DNA of 64,000 nt from Alkaliphilus metalliredigens QYMF. Its GTDB lineage: Bacteria > Bacillota > Clostridia > Peptostreptococcales > Natronincolaceae. The first letter of the stretch is position 1. Every line of letters begins with the position of its first letter. Location of the stretch: contig NC_009633.1 in NCBI RefSeq assembly GCF_000016985.1, positions 3,887,539 through 3,951,538 of the forward strand, in the 5' to 3' direction. The translations under genes were made by a program, and so were the position numbers. This document shows, in pieces, positions 15,835-25,659 of this stretch. Below the pieces are notes generated by a model. The model did no database searches and was not told the origin of the DNA. It saw nothing but the letters and a program-made list of their open reading frames with translations.

Positions 15835-18485
15835 TATTCTACACCACCCAATGCAAACATTTTCATCAATTCTTCATTATTGTACTCTGTAATCCACTGT
15901 TCGCCACCGGCGCTTAATATGTCTCCTGACAATTTCTGTTTTTCCTCAATAATAGCATCAATCTTTTCTTCTATAGTGCCTTTTGTAACAAATTTATGCA
16001 CCATAACATTTTTTGTCTGACCAATACGAAAGGCTCGATCAGTTGCTTGATTTTCAACAGCCGGATTCCACCATCTGTCAAAATGAATGACATGGTTGGC
16101 CGCTGTCAGATTAAGTCCAACACCTCCAGCCTTAAGAGAGAGTACCATATAAGGAATATAATGCTCACCATTAAACTGCTCAACCATCTCATTTCGTTTT
16201 TTCACAGGCGTACCACCATGAAGCACAAATCCCTCTTTGGAAAATATGCCACTCAAAAAATCCGAAAGAGGTTCCGTCATCTCCCTAAATTGTGTGAAAA
16301 TAAGTACTCGTTCTCTTTTTTCGTGTATTATTTGGCATATTTCTCTCAACTGTTCAAACTTGCCACTATGTTCCGATTTATAATCTTCTCTGCCCATATA
16401 TTGATCAGGATGATTACAGATTTGCTTGAATTTCATAATGCTGGATAAGACAAGACCCTTTCGCTCAATCCCTTCCGCCACTTTCAGCTTTTCTGAAATC
16501 TGTTCAATCAGCTGCTTATAGAGGGCGATCTGTTTTTTAGACAATGTGGTATAGGCATTCATTTCCAGTTTGTCTGGAAGATCCACTATAATACTTTTAT
16601 CAGTTTTCAGTCTTCTCAATAAGAAGGGCTGGATCATCTTGCGAAGTTTTGCATATCCGCTTGTGTTATCCTCAAGCCCTTTCGTAAATTCAGTAAATTC
16701 TTTAGTTGTTCCCAGTAGCCCCTGATTCAAAAAATCAAATAATGACCATAGATCACTTAATCGGTTCTCAATGGGTGTTCCCGTCATTGCAATTCGCATT
16801 TTGGCTGAAATCCCTTTTATGGCCTTGGTCTGCTTGGTTCCTGGATTCTTTATGGCTTGTGCTTCATCTAAAATCAAATAATCCCATTGTCTATTTTGGA
16901 GTACTTCCAACCTAACTGCCATACCATAAGTGGTGATGTATAAAAAATTTCCATCCCTGATTTGGAGAGTTTCCGAGCTTTTAGAGTCACTTTTATGAAG
17001 TATTTGATAGGGCATTTCAGGAGCAAATTTTTCGATTTCCTTCTGCCAGTTTCCAATAAGCGATGCAGGCAAGATAAGGAGCGCCTGCCCACTACTATTG
17101 ACTCTGCGATATTCCAAAAAAGCAATCATCTGAACCGTTTTACCCAGTCCCATGTCATCCGCTAAACAAGCACCAAATCCCAATTGGGACATTTGGTTAA
17201 GCCAGTGATAACCCGTTTCCTGATATGCTCGTAGCGTTGCATGAAACGAAGATGCAGTGCCTACTTTTTCAATTCCAGCAGGATGAATCAAACTTTCTTT
17301 CATAGATCTGAGCCATTGACCATTAGATACGGATACATCAATCTCATCAGTTGAGATATTCAACAACTTATTCATATTTAATTCTAACCTCATTGCATCT
17401 CCAAGAGACAAAACTTCATCTTTTGTTAGGTCCTTTACCTTGTCAAAGGCTAAAAGAACAGCTTCTAGTTTCTTTTTGTCAATTTCAACCCATTTTCCTT
17501 TATATTGAACTAGCCCTTCAGCCATGTCCAAAAATGCTTTTAAGTCATGCTCTGTTATTACGTCGTCTCCTATATTTAGAGAGGGTAAAAAGTCCATAAT
17601 AGCATCCAAACCAATCTTGGATGGCTCTTTTTCTCCCACCGTGACCGAAAGTCGGATGGAATTATTTCTTTTACGCCACCAATCTGGCACTCTGCACATA
17701 ATTCCAGCTTCTTCATAAATCACTATTTCCTTTAAAACTGTATACGCCTCCTTAACCGTTAGTTTTAAAGGCGAGAACAGTTCACCACTTTCAAGTAATT
17801 CTGAGATGAAAGCGCTCTTTTCAGCTGCCTTGATAACCGTAGAAATGAGCGATAATAATTTTTTTTCGTCCCCATCAAATTCTGCTAATGCATTTTTCAA
17901 GGGTGTGTGTACTGCGCGCTTACTTTTAACTGGTTTTGTTGAATAGGTAGCCATAAAGGCAAATGGATACTTTTCTTCTTTATTTTCAACCAAATGAAAA
18001 AACACTCTTCCCACCACATTGATACTTGCATTATGCTCGACAAAATATCTGGCAACTGTACCGTCATAGTCCTTAATTTCCGACTTAAAAACATCAAGTA
18101 ACGCTTCCCATAATCCTCGAAGCCAGTTGTCATCAACATACTCCATACCAATTAGAAAAGGGAGTTCTTCCTTAAGCTGATATAACTCGCCCTCGGACAA
18201 ATCAACTTGTACTGCATCCCGGTTAAGTTCAATTTCTGATTGTTGACTTAGTTTTTTTATCAACATTTCTGCAATGTGGTGAAGATACTCAATAGAGGGT
18301 GAAAACCATTTCTCCTTTTTTAAAAATCCAAGATGAAATAAGGCACTGTATTTATCGGTTTCAAAGGCCTCTATCCATATTTTAATTGTATTATCAGGTT
18401 GATTTTTAACTTCATCAATAACAAAGGTTTCTGGCAAAAAGTAGGCATTAAGCACTTTTATTTCTTTCATTTTCAGACGTGTCAT
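15834..18485 (-). CDS. SNF2-family DNA-dependent ATPase/helicase (YwqA-like)
   Basis: 883 residues. The N-terminal third is an accessory region of the bacterial SNF2 class. The ATPase core begins with Walker A in LADDMGLGKTVQMIAF (about residues 442-457), then LDEAQAIKNP (about 536-545) and MTGTPIENR. The second RecA-like lobe has HGGTPVKKR, LSLKAGGVGLNLTAAN and the arginine-finger motif DRAFRIGQTKNV. These proteins translocate on double-stranded DNA and remodel nucleoprotein or act in recombination and repair; the precise job of the Firmicutes version is not settled. Start ATG 18485. Nothing nearby suggests a defence island. Confidence 0.92.
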   Translation of the reverse strand: MTRLKMKEIKVLNAYFLPETFVIDEVKNQPDNTIKIWIEAFETDKYSALFHLGFLKKEKWFSPSIEYLHHIAEMLIKKLSQQSEIELNRDAVQVDLSEGELYQLKEELPFLIGMEYVDDNWLRGLWEALLDVFKSEIKDYDGTVARYFVEHNASINVVGRVFFHLVENKEEKYPFAFMATYSTKPVKSKRAVHTPLKNALAEFDGDEKKLLSLISTVIKAAEKSAFISELLESGELFSPLKLTVKEAYTVLKEIVIYEEAGIMCRVPDWWRKRNNSIRLSVTVGEKEPSKIGLDAIMDFLPSLNIGDDVITEHDLKAFLDMAEGLVQYKGKWVEIDKKKLEAVLLAFDKVKDLTKDEVLSLGDAMRLELNMNKLLNISTDEIDVSVSNGQWLRSMKESLIHPAGIEKVGTASSFHATLRAYQETGYHWLNQMSQLGFGACLADDMGLGKTVQMIAFLEYRRVNSSGQALLILPASLIGNWQKEIEKFAPEMPYQILHKSDSKSSETLQIRDGNFLYITTYGMAVRLEVLQNRQWDYLILDEAQAIKNPGTKQTKAIKGISAKMRIAMTGTPIENRLSDLWSLFDFLNQGLLGTTKEFTEFTKGLEDNTSGYAKLRKMIQPFLLRRLKTDKSIIVDLPDKLEMNAYTTLSKKQIALYKQLIEQISEKLKVAEGIERKGLVLSSIMKFKQICNHPDQYMGREDYKSEHSGKFEQLREICQIIHEKRERVLIFTQFREMTEPLSDFLSGIFSKEGFVLHGGTPVKKRNEMVEQFNGEHYIPYMVLSLKAGGVGLNLTAANHVIHFDRWWNPAVENQATDRAFRIGQTKNVMVHKFVTKGTIEEKIDAIIEEKQKLSGDILSAGGEQWITEYNNEELMKMFALGGVE

Positions 18486-18727
18486 TTACAATTATCTCCT
18501 AGCATATTCAGAATTTTATTAACCTAATGTTTGAGGTCTTTCTATTTAATCATTTTGTTCACAAATTCAGAAAATTTCTTCTGCTCTTTCTTCAGACTGA
18601 ACCCTTACAACTGCAGATTTTTTTTTGATTCCTAGTTTTGCCACAGCACTCCAGCTCCTTTAGTTTTAAATTTTTTTTCCCCTTTACTGTACATTCAAAT
18701 AACTATTTTCTATCAAACAATTCATGA

Positions 18728-19138
18728 CTACAACATCATTTTATTAGAAACTTTTCTAGTATTCCAGCCAAGACTCTGTGCCCATGCCCGAACACTAGCC
18801 CTTTCTTCTTTATCTTCTCCTTCATAAATAGTCCCTAATAAATCAGCAAATCCACTTAATCCCCCAACATTATCAAGTACAGATATGCCATCTTTATTAA
18901 TACAAACTGGTTTATGCTTACTCAATACTGTATCTTTCGCTTCTTCAAGCTCATATTCGTCAATAATGTTTTGTTTCAGTAGATTATCACAATCTTTGTG
19001 TTTAGTTATGATAACTATCCAGTTATCACCAAAGTCATAATTGTAAATAAGTTCCCTTGTTACAGGAAATAATTCTTCTGAATCAATCGCCTCACTTTGA
19101 ACAGCAATAACTCTATCAACTTCTAGTCGTTCCAACAT
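18728..19138 (-). pseudogene. 5'-truncated pRiA4b ORF-3-like protein
   Basis: The C-terminal part of a pRiA4b ORF-3-type domain is recognisable (YNYDFGDNWIVIITKHK, then VCINKDGISVLDNVGGLSGFADLL). The N-terminal half of the usual domain, with the WRRIxVP motif, is absent. The open frame runs upstream into REP-like sequence at 19139-19190, which supplies an artificial N-terminus. The lost 5' part is not found on the far side of the adjacent RAYT, so the junction is not a simple insertion. Confidence 0.6.
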
Positions 19139-19156
19139 GAAGCACAGGGACGCAGT

Positions 19157-19184
19157 GAAGCACGGGGACGGGGTTATTGCTTTG
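19157..19184 (+). repeat. REP-like repeat, left arm flanking RAYT copy 1
   Basis: Begins GAAGCACGGGGACGGGGTT and ends TTGCTTTG. The complement lies at 20001-20028; 25 of 28 positions match. A partial tandem copy (GAAGCACAGGGACG) sits just to the left at about 19138-19152. A third copy is at 29862-29889. Confidence 0.7.
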
Positions 19185-19199
19185 GTTCTGTATAACATA

Positions 19200-19961
19200 T
19201 TATAATTTCCAAATAATATTCGCCGAGACCCCAGTAACTCTTGCCAGCTGCCTTGTTGATATTCCTTCTATCTCTAAGGCTTTCTTTAACATCATTTCCT
19301 TCTTTTCTTTTGATTCATTTTGTAACGTCCATGCTTCTACCTTAAATTGATTTTTTATTATCTGTCTTAATTCATCATCTGATATATTCTTCTTTTTTTC
19401 CTCGATTTCTAAGCACTCATCATTATTATTCTCTTTGTTAAATTTAATAAATAATTTAATAGCTATATCATTGTCTTTAGCAAATATTTTAAGTACATAT
19501 TCCTTATCTATTATTTTGGGGGTTACTGAATACTCCCTATAACTACTCCATCTATAGTCTTTTATATTTCTTATCATTCCTGCTCTTATAGGATTTTGAT
19601 GAATGTATCTTATAACCGTCAAAAAATATGATTCCGTCTCTACGGGTTCACTTTTAAATCTATCTTGAAATAAAGTTCCTATCCGTTCATATTTTTTGTT
19701 ATACCAATATACATAGCTTCCACTTATACGTCTCATTATTTGTTCTAGTGGTTCTTTTCCTTCTTTTAACAATAGATGTATGTGATTATCCATGAGGCAG
19801 TATGCATATATACTATATTCACACTTTTCTTTATATCTTATTAACGTCTGCAATAGCTTTTCTTTATCTTCATCATCCTCAAATATGCTCTGTCGGTTTA
19901 TTCCTCTCAATATTATATGATATGTTCTAGTTTCACTCTTCTTTCTGGCTGTTCTTGGCAT
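19200..19961 (-). CDS. REP-associated tyrosine transposase (RAYT, Y1/HUH), copy 1
   Basis: Single-strand-processing HUH endonuclease of the IS200-like/RAYT class. HUH motif HIH in CLMDNHIHLLLKEG (about residues 60-62 from this start) and a candidate catalytic tyrosine in GSYVYWYNKKY. DRFKSEPVETESYFLTVIRYIHQNPIRAG is the usual RAYT core. The C-terminal 60 residues contain a helix-turn-helix (TRQLARVTGVSANIIWKL), another RAYT trait. GAGGTG six bases before ATG 19961 sets the start (MPRTARKKS). Bounded on both sides by inverted REP-like repeats. A decayed close copy lies at 29905-30462. Confidence 0.88.
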   Translation of the reverse strand: MPRTARKKSETRTYHIILRGINRQSIFEDDEDKEKLLQTLIRYKEKCEYSIYAYCLMDNHIHLLLKEGKEPLEQIMRRISGSYVYWYNKKYERIGTLFQDRFKSEPVETESYFLTVIRYIHQNPIRAGMIRNIKDYRWSSYREYSVTPKIIDKEYVLKIFAKDNDIAIKLFIKFNKENNNDECLEIEEKKKNISDDELRQIIKNQFKVEAWTLQNESKEKKEMMLKKALEIEGISTRQLARVTGVSANIIWKL

Positions 19962-20000
19962 AATTATCACCTCAAGCTCATCTTACTATAATTTACTTCA

Positions 20001-20028
20001 CAAAGCAACAACCCCGTCCCTGCGCTTC
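20001..20028 (-). repeat. REP-like repeat, right arm flanking RAYT copy 1
   Basis: On the minus strand GAAGCGCAGGGACGGGGTT continuing to TTGCTTTG, inverse of 19157-19184. Together they enclose the transposase gene. Confidence 0.7.
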
Positions 20029-20151
20029 TTCCTAGTGACCTTGGAGTTGAACCGCCAACCTCGTTATGAGTTGGCGGGAATCCAGGTATTAACGCTTTTA
20101 AAAGAAGAAAAAGATAACAAGACAGTAAAATAGATGATGGGTAAAGAAACA

Positions 20152-20189
20152 CACATCAATTTTGATCAAAATAATCAAAATTTGATGTG
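20152..20189. terminator. Strong hairpin downstream of xylB
   Basis: CACATCAATTTTGAT pairs with ATCAAAATTTGATGTG around a 7-base AT loop, followed on the plus side by a T7 run and on the minus side by a T-rich tract. It would terminate the xylose transcript and also block readthrough from the RAYT side. Confidence 0.8.
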
Positions 20190-20274
20190 CGTTTTTTTAC
20201 AGATATTAAGGCATAAAAACTGGACGTTTTTTAGAAGCCTCGCTATTGTGTATAGGTAGTTTTTATTATATATC

Positions 20275-21762
20275 CTAGATCCGACTACTCTTTTTAAACC
20301 ATTCCTTCAAATGTCCATACAATTCAACATAAAGAGTATGAATATCTTTGTATTTCTCAACATTTTTATTAATAGGACTAATTTTATTGACAACCTTAAT
20401 CATAGCTTGACAGCCTTCCTCAACGGTGACATATCTTTGGGCACCAACAGCAGCTAATATTGCAGCTCCTAACGCTCCTCCTTGATTCGTATTAATTTCT
20501 TGAATCTCACTAGAAAATACATCTGCTAAAATTTGCTTCCACAAAGAGCTCTTGGCGCCTCCACCAATTACACGCACCTGCTTAATGGGAACTTCTAGCA
20601 TTTCCAGTATTTTCAGTGAATCATACAATCCAAATGCGACCCCTTCTAATAAGGCTCTCGTCATATGACCTCTTGTGGTAGTGGCTGTCATTCCTACAAA
20701 GGAGCCTTTTGCATCTGGGTCGGAGTAAGGAGTTCTTTCTCCCATTAGATAGGGTAAGAAAATAAGGCTTTTGCTTCCTATCTCTGTGGCTGCTGCTTCC
20801 TCCAACAATGTCTCCAGATCAACATTGGGCTGCACTAAATCTGCCCACCATTTTAAACAATTTGCTGCAGACAGCATCACACCCATTGAATGATATTTGC
20901 CATTGGCATGACAGAAGCTATGTAGTCTATTTCTTTCATCAACAGCGTAGGCTTCGTGGGATGCAAATACAACCCCTGATGTACCCAGGGTTACGGAGAC
21001 AATTCCCTCTTCAACAGTACCAGTTCCAATGGCACCAGCCGCCTGATCTCCTGCACCGCCGACAACAAGAATCTCACCCTCCAAGCCCAGTTCTGCTTTT
21101 ACTGACTCCGTAACAACGCCTGTCACTTCATAGGATTCATATAATTTAGGTAATTGTTCTTCCTTTATCTCTAAAAAATCTAGCATTTCCTTTGCCCACT
21201 GTCTGTTTTTTACATCCAGCATAAGCATTCCAGATGCATCAGACATGTCTGTGGCGTAATCACCAGTCAGCATCAAACGTATATAATCCTTAGGCAATAA
21301 AATATGTTTTATCTTAGCAAAAACCTCTGGCATATTTTTTTTTACCCATAAAATTTTAGGTGCTGTAAAACCAGTTAATGCTTTATTACCGGTTAGCTGA
21401 CTCAGCTTATCTTGACTAAAAAAATCAGTTATTTCATCACATTCTTTCTTTGTTCGTTGATCACACCATAAAATGGCAGGTGTTAAAACTTTATTATCGC
21501 CATCTAATGCCACCAAACCATGCATTTGTCCGCTAAAGCCGATTGCACCCACTTCATTCCGTGGAATACTTAGATTATGTATCAGTTCCTTTATAGCCAA
21601 AACAGTTTGTTCCCACCAATCTATTGGATCCTGCTGTGCCCATTTGTCCTGAGGAAAATAAACAGGGTATTCCTTAGTTGTATCTCCTAGAATTTCATTA
21701 TTATCATTTATTGCTAATATCTTAACGGAAGAGGTTCCTAAATCAATTCCTAAAAAATACAT
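20275..21762 (-). CDS. xylB: Xylulokinase
   Basis: Phosphorylates D-xylulose to xylulose 5-phosphate. 495 residues of the FGGY kinase family: N-terminal phosphate loop YFLGIDLGTSSVKI (2-15), substrate motif GFSGQMHGLVALD (about 73-85), DQRTKKEC, LMLDVKNRQWAKEML, and the C-terminal GGGAKSSLWKQILADVF signature (about 405-421). GGAGGGATAAT precedes ATG 21762. Last gene of the xylose run, after the ROK repressor, and followed by a hairpin terminator. Confidence 0.95.
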   Translation of the reverse strand: MYFLGIDLGTSSVKILAINDNNEILGDTTKEYPVYFPQDKWAQQDPIDWWEQTVLAIKELIHNLSIPRNEVGAIGFSGQMHGLVALDGDNKVLTPAILWCDQRTKKECDEITDFFSQDKLSQLTGNKALTGFTAPKILWVKKNMPEVFAKIKHILLPKDYIRLMLTGDYATDMSDASGMLMLDVKNRQWAKEMLDFLEIKEEQLPKLYESYEVTGVVTESVKAELGLEGEILVVGGAGDQAAGAIGTGTVEEGIVSVTLGTSGVVFASHEAYAVDERNRLHSFCHANGKYHSMGVMLSAANCLKWWADLVQPNVDLETLLEEAAATEIGSKSLIFLPYLMGERTPYSDPDAKGSFVGMTATTTRGHMTRALLEGVAFGLYDSLKILEMLEVPIKQVRVIGGGAKSSLWKQILADVFSSEIQEINTNQGGALGAAILAAVGAQRYVTVEEGCQAMIKVVNKISPINKNVEKYKDIHTLYVELYGHLKEWFKKSSRI

Positions 21763-21795
21763 ATTATCCCTCCATCCAAAAATAATTTTTTCCTT

Positions 21796-22974
21796 CTAAA
21801 TAATATTTTTAGTATAATTAAAAAGGTCTTCAAGGGGAAGCAATGCTGCCCCGATTAAAGATCCCTTATCCTTAAGAGCTGAAAAAACAACTTTAGTTCC
21901 TTCATATTCTACAAAACTGCTCTTCATATTATTTCTACCATTAATCAAGGTCAGCATTTCTTTTTCATATTTCCCTAGCTCTCCTCCAATAATTACAAAT
22001 TCTGGATTCAAGCCTAAAATGATATTTTCTATCCCAATAAAGAGACAATCAATATATCTCCCAATCGCTTCCTTAACTGAAGGCATATTAAAGCTTTCTT
22101 CAGAAAAAATTTCATCCAAAGTAGATACTTTTAGTCCAGTGGACTCCTCATAATATCTTGAGAGTGCTTTTTTTGAGGCGTAAAGTTCCCAGCAGCCTGT
22201 CCTTCCGCAATTACAGGGTCGAGGTTCATCAGATATTCTCATATGTCCAAACTCTCCAGCCTTCTTATTGGAGCTTTTATAAATATGCTGATTTACTATA
22301 ATACCTGTACCAACACCTTCCGTAATGGATACATACACGACATTGCGCATATTTACAGTTTTACCAATTTCTTTTTCAGCATATGCAGCTATATTTGCTT
22401 CATTCTCTATAAATACCCTCAGTTGTAAACTATCCTGAAATTCTTGAAAATTAAAATCTCTTACTCCTATATTAGGAGCATTCTCTAGAATAAGCCTATC
22501 CTCATCCACCAATCCTGGCAAGGAAATGCCTACACCTAAAATCTTGTTTTTACTGATATTATTCTGTGTCATAAATCTTTCTATTTCAGTCTTTACCTCA
22601 TCCAATACCCCTTTAAAGGAAAGGTCTTTTACATAATCAAATGAAGCTTCATCAATGATTGTGTTATTTAAGTCTATCAATAATATTCGAACTTTATCGG
22701 GAGAAACGTCCACTCCAACTGAAAACCTTGCATTTTCTACAAGCTTTAAAATCATAGGCTTTCTTCCGCCAGTAGAATTACCAACTCCTGCTTCTTCAAC
22801 AAGTCCTTCCTCTATCAATTGATTAATATTTGTGGTTATAGTTGGAATACTTAATTTAAGTGCAACAGCAATTTCATGCTTGGTTATTTCATATTTTTGC
22901 TTAATCATATTAATAATGTTTGATCGATTGATTTCTTTAATTTGATCTTGACTAAATGTCTCTAAGTTTATCAT
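21796..22974 (-). CDS. xylR: ROK-family xylose repressor
   Basis: 392 residues. N-terminal winged helix (about 15-65: MIKQKYEITKHEIAVALKLS... TITTNINQLIEEGLVEE) followed by a ROK sugar-kinase-like domain with VGVDVSPDKVRILLIDL and the zinc motif CNCGRTGCWELYAS (about 258-271). Placement between xylA and xylB points to XylR, which leaves DNA on binding xylose. GAAGGAG precedes ATG 22974. A 155-base gap to xylA (22975-23129) holds no gene I can see and could carry the repressor's own promoter. Confidence 0.85.
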   Translation of the reverse strand: MINLETFSQDQIKEINRSNIINMIKQKYEITKHEIAVALKLSIPTITTNINQLIEEGLVEEAGVGNSTGGRKPMILKLVENARFSVGVDVSPDKVRILLIDLNNTIIDEASFDYVKDLSFKGVLDEVKTEIERFMTQNNISKNKILGVGISLPGLVDEDRLILENAPNIGVRDFNFQEFQDSLQLRVFIENEANIAAYAEKEIGKTVNMRNVVYVSITEGVGTGIIVNQHIYKSSNKKAGEFGHMRISDEPRPCNCGRTGCWELYASKKALSRYYEESTGLKVSTLDEIFSEESFNMPSVKEAIGRYIDCLFIGIENIILGLNPEFVIIGGELGKYEKEMLTLINGRNNMKSSFVEYEGTKVVFSALKDKGSLIGAALLPLEDLFNYTKNII

Positions 22975-23129
22975 GATTGAAACTCCTTCTTCAATTGATG
23001 TATCAATACTATACTATATTATAGCAAAAGTAAAAGTATATGATTTATATAATGCAATAACTCTATTTAATCTTAGCATCGTGAAAAAATAGATTCAAAT
23101 CAATTAATTTCCTTCTGTTTTCTATCCTA

Positions 23130-24443
23130 TTACTTATATATATATCTATTTACAATATCCTCCAGCATTTCTTGACGACCTGATTCAAGTACAATTTTAT
23201 CATGCTTTAAGGCATATTCTGCAAGTTCCTCAAAACTTGTTGCATCCTCTATAATTTTCTTGCCGATACCAGCAGTATAACTTTCATAACGCTTTGTCAC
23301 AAAGTTTTCCAGTACCCCATCTGTCAACAGCTTGTCAGCCACCAATAAGCCTTTGGCAAAGGTGTCCATACCAACAATATAAGCGATAAATAAATCATCT
23401 GGCTTGAATGATCCCCTTCTCACCTTAGCATCAAAATTTAGTCCACCTGGTGCTATGCCACCATTTTTTAATACCTCATACATAGATAGGGTGGCATCAT
23501 AAATATTGGTTGGAAATTGATCCGTGTCCCATCCTAGAAGCAGATCTCCCTGATTTGCATCAACACTACCCAATACCCCATTTATACGAGCCATGGCTAA
23601 TTCATGCTGAAATGTATGTCCTGCCAGTGTGGCATGATTTGCTTCAATATTTAATTTAAAATCGTCGATTAGATTATATTTTCTCAAAAAACCAAGAACC
23701 GTCATTGTATCAAAGTCATATTGATGCTTTGTTGGCTCCTTCGGTTTTGGTTCAATAAGAAATTGTCCTTCAAAACCAATATTTCTTGCATAATCCTTTG
23801 CCATTTTTAGGAACTTAGCTAAATTGTCATTTTCAAGAGCAATATCTGTATTAAGAAGGGTTTCATAACCCTCACGACCACCCCAAAAAACATAGTTTTC
23901 TCCCCTCAAGCGATGAGTAATTTCCAATGCCTTCTTTACCTGTGCCGCTGCAAATGCGAATACATCTGCATTTGGAGATGTCGCAGCCCCATGCATAAAT
24001 CGAGGATGACTAAAGGCGTTAGTAGTGCCCCATAAACATTTTATACCTGTCTCCTTCATTTTATCTTCTATACGTTCAAGTATCGTATCTAAATTGTCCA
24101 GCTTTTCTTGTAGTGAATTCCCTTCAGGTGCAATATCCAAATCGTGAAAACAAAAAAATTCGATTCCTAACTTTGTCATAAGTTCAAATGCTGCATCCAC
24201 TCTTGCCTTAGATAACTCTATACCATCTAAACTATTATAGTCTCTTTCCATTGTAGGCTGCCCAAAGGGATCAGTTCCATTACCAGTGAGGGTATGCCAA
24301 TAGCTGAGGGCAAATCTCAAGTGATCCTTCATCTTTTTACCTGCTACGATACGATTAGCATCATAATATTTAAATGCTAAAGGATTAGTTGAATCTCCCC
24401 CCTCAAATTTTATTTTATTAATTTCCAAAAAGTGTTCTCTCAT
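23130..24443 (-). CDS. xylA: Xylose isomerase
   Basis: Interconverts D-xylose and D-xylulose. 437 residues from ATG 24443, which has AAAGGAGG upstream; the longer open frame to 24584 overlaps xylH and has no support. Family motifs: [13 protein letters not shown] (catalytic His), [49 protein letters not shown] and [10 protein letters not shown], with the expected metal-binding Glu/Asp/His set. Overlaps the xylH end by 26 bases. Confidence 0.96.
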   Translation of the reverse strand: MREHFLEINKIKFEGGDSTNPLAFKYYDANRIVAGKKMKDHLRFALSYWHTLTGNGTDPFGQPTMERDYNSLDGIELSKARVDAAFELMTKLGIEFFCFHDLDIAPEGNSLQEKLDNLDTILERIEDKMKETGIKCLWGTTNAFSHPRFMHGAATSPNADVFAFAAAQVKKALEITHRLRGENYVFWGGREGYETLLNTDIALENDNLAKFLKMAKDYARNIGFEGQFLIEPKPKEPTKHQYDFDTMTVLGFLRKYNLIDDFKLNIEANHATLAGHTFQHELAMARINGVLGSVDANQGDLLLGWDTDQFPTNIYDATLSMYEVLKNGGIAPGGLNFDAKVRRGSFKPDDLFIAYIVGMDTFAKGLLVADKLLTDGVLENFVTKRYESYTAGIGKKIIEDATSFEELAEYALKHDKIVLESGRQEMLEDIVNRYIYK

Positions 24444-25644
24444 CTTTTTTGACCTCCTTTTTATATGATGTTTTTGATTTGGACTTAGATTTAGAATACA
24501 CGTCAAATGCCACAGCAAGAAGCAATACCAGTCCTTTAACAATTTTCTGCCAGAAAACACTGATCCCCATAATTGACATACCATTATTGAGAATACCCAT
24601 AATAAATCCGCCTATAATCGCCCCTGGGACTGTTCCTATACCTCCCGAGGCCGATGCACCACCAATAAAACATGCTGCAATTGCATCTAATTCAAATCCA
24701 TCTCCAGCAATCGGTGAAGCTGAGTTTAAACGACCTGAGAATACAATTCCTGCTATTGCTGCTAATAACCCCATATTGGCATAGATCCAAAACAGTACCT
24801 TTTTCGTTTTAATACCGGAAAGTTCAGCTGTTTTTACGTTACCTCCCATTGCATAGATATGCCGTCCAACCACAGTTCTATTTGCAATAAATGAGTACAC
24901 TAATATTAATATCATTAAAATTATGATTATATAAGGTAGCCCATTTGCTCTTGCCAACCAAAAAGAAAACAAGTTAATTATGATAAATGAAACCAAGGAT
25001 CTCATAATAAATCCATTAAAGGGATTAACTTCAAAATTGTATTTTATCTTATTTCTTCGTTCAACATATTGAAGTGCAACATAAATAATAGAGCATATAA
25101 ACCCAATTAGTATAGTAGCTATATGTAATTTACTTCCCTCTCCTCCAATAAAGTCGGGGATTGAACCAGAGGCAATCGTCACATATAGAGATGGTAGAGC
25201 TATCGTCTCACCATTCAGTATCAGGTTACTGATTCCCCTAAATACCAGCATCCCTGCAAGGGTTACAATAAAAGAAGGAATCTTAACATATGCAATCCAA
25301 AAGCCCTGCCACATACCAACCAGCACTCCCATCAACAGTGATAAAATAATAGACAGAGTAACTGGTAAACCCATTGAAACACTAAACATTGCAGATGTCG
25401 CTCCTATAAGTGCTACTATCGATCCCACAGAAAGATCTATATGTCCTCCGGATAAGATACAAAACATCATTCCTATGGAAAGTATAAGAATATAGCTATT
25501 CTGTAGAATAAGACGATGTACATTGATTGGTCTTAAAAGGATGCCCTTTGTCAATATTTGAAACAAAATAGTAATTGCAATCAAAGCTATCAGCATAGCG
25601 TATTGCCGCATATTTCTCCTGATGATTACTTTTATATTTTCCAT
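24418..25644 (-). CDS. xylH: Xylose ABC transporter permease
   Basis: 408-residue membrane subunit of a CUT2-class sugar importer. About ten hydrophobic segments; [16 protein letters not shown] (about 63-78) and the conserved [19 protein letters not shown] (about 251-269) identify the RbsC/XylH family. The carboxyl tail is lysine- and serine-rich. Separated from xylG by 15 bases; overlaps xylA. Works with XylG and XylF. Confidence 0.93.
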   Translation of the reverse strand: MENIKVIIRRNMRQYAMLIALIAITILFQILTKGILLRPINVHRLILQNSYILILSIGMMFCILSGGHIDLSVGSIVALIGATSAMFSVSMGLPVTLSIILSLLMGVLVGMWQGFWIAYVKIPSFIVTLAGMLVFRGISNLILNGETIALPSLYVTIASGSIPDFIGGEGSKLHIATILIGFICSIIYVALQYVERRNKIKYNFEVNPFNGFIMRSLVSFIIINLFSFWLARANGLPYIIIILMILILVYSFIANRTVVGRHIYAMGGNVKTAELSGIKTKKVLFWIYANMGLLAAIAGIVFSGRLNSASPIAGDGFELDAIAACFIGGASASGGIGTVPGAIIGGFIMGILNNGMSIMGISVFWQKIVKGLVLLLAVAFDVYSKSKSKSKTSYKKEVKKDERTLFGN

Positions 25645-25659
25645 CAGCCGGATCCTCCC

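Noticed and set aside
15834-18485. SNF2/SWIM pair as part of a phage-defence island
   Set aside because: SNF2 helicases occur in defence systems, but no nuclease, methylase or phospholipase partner is adjacent, and the pair matches the housekeeping-like ywqA/ywqB arrangement.
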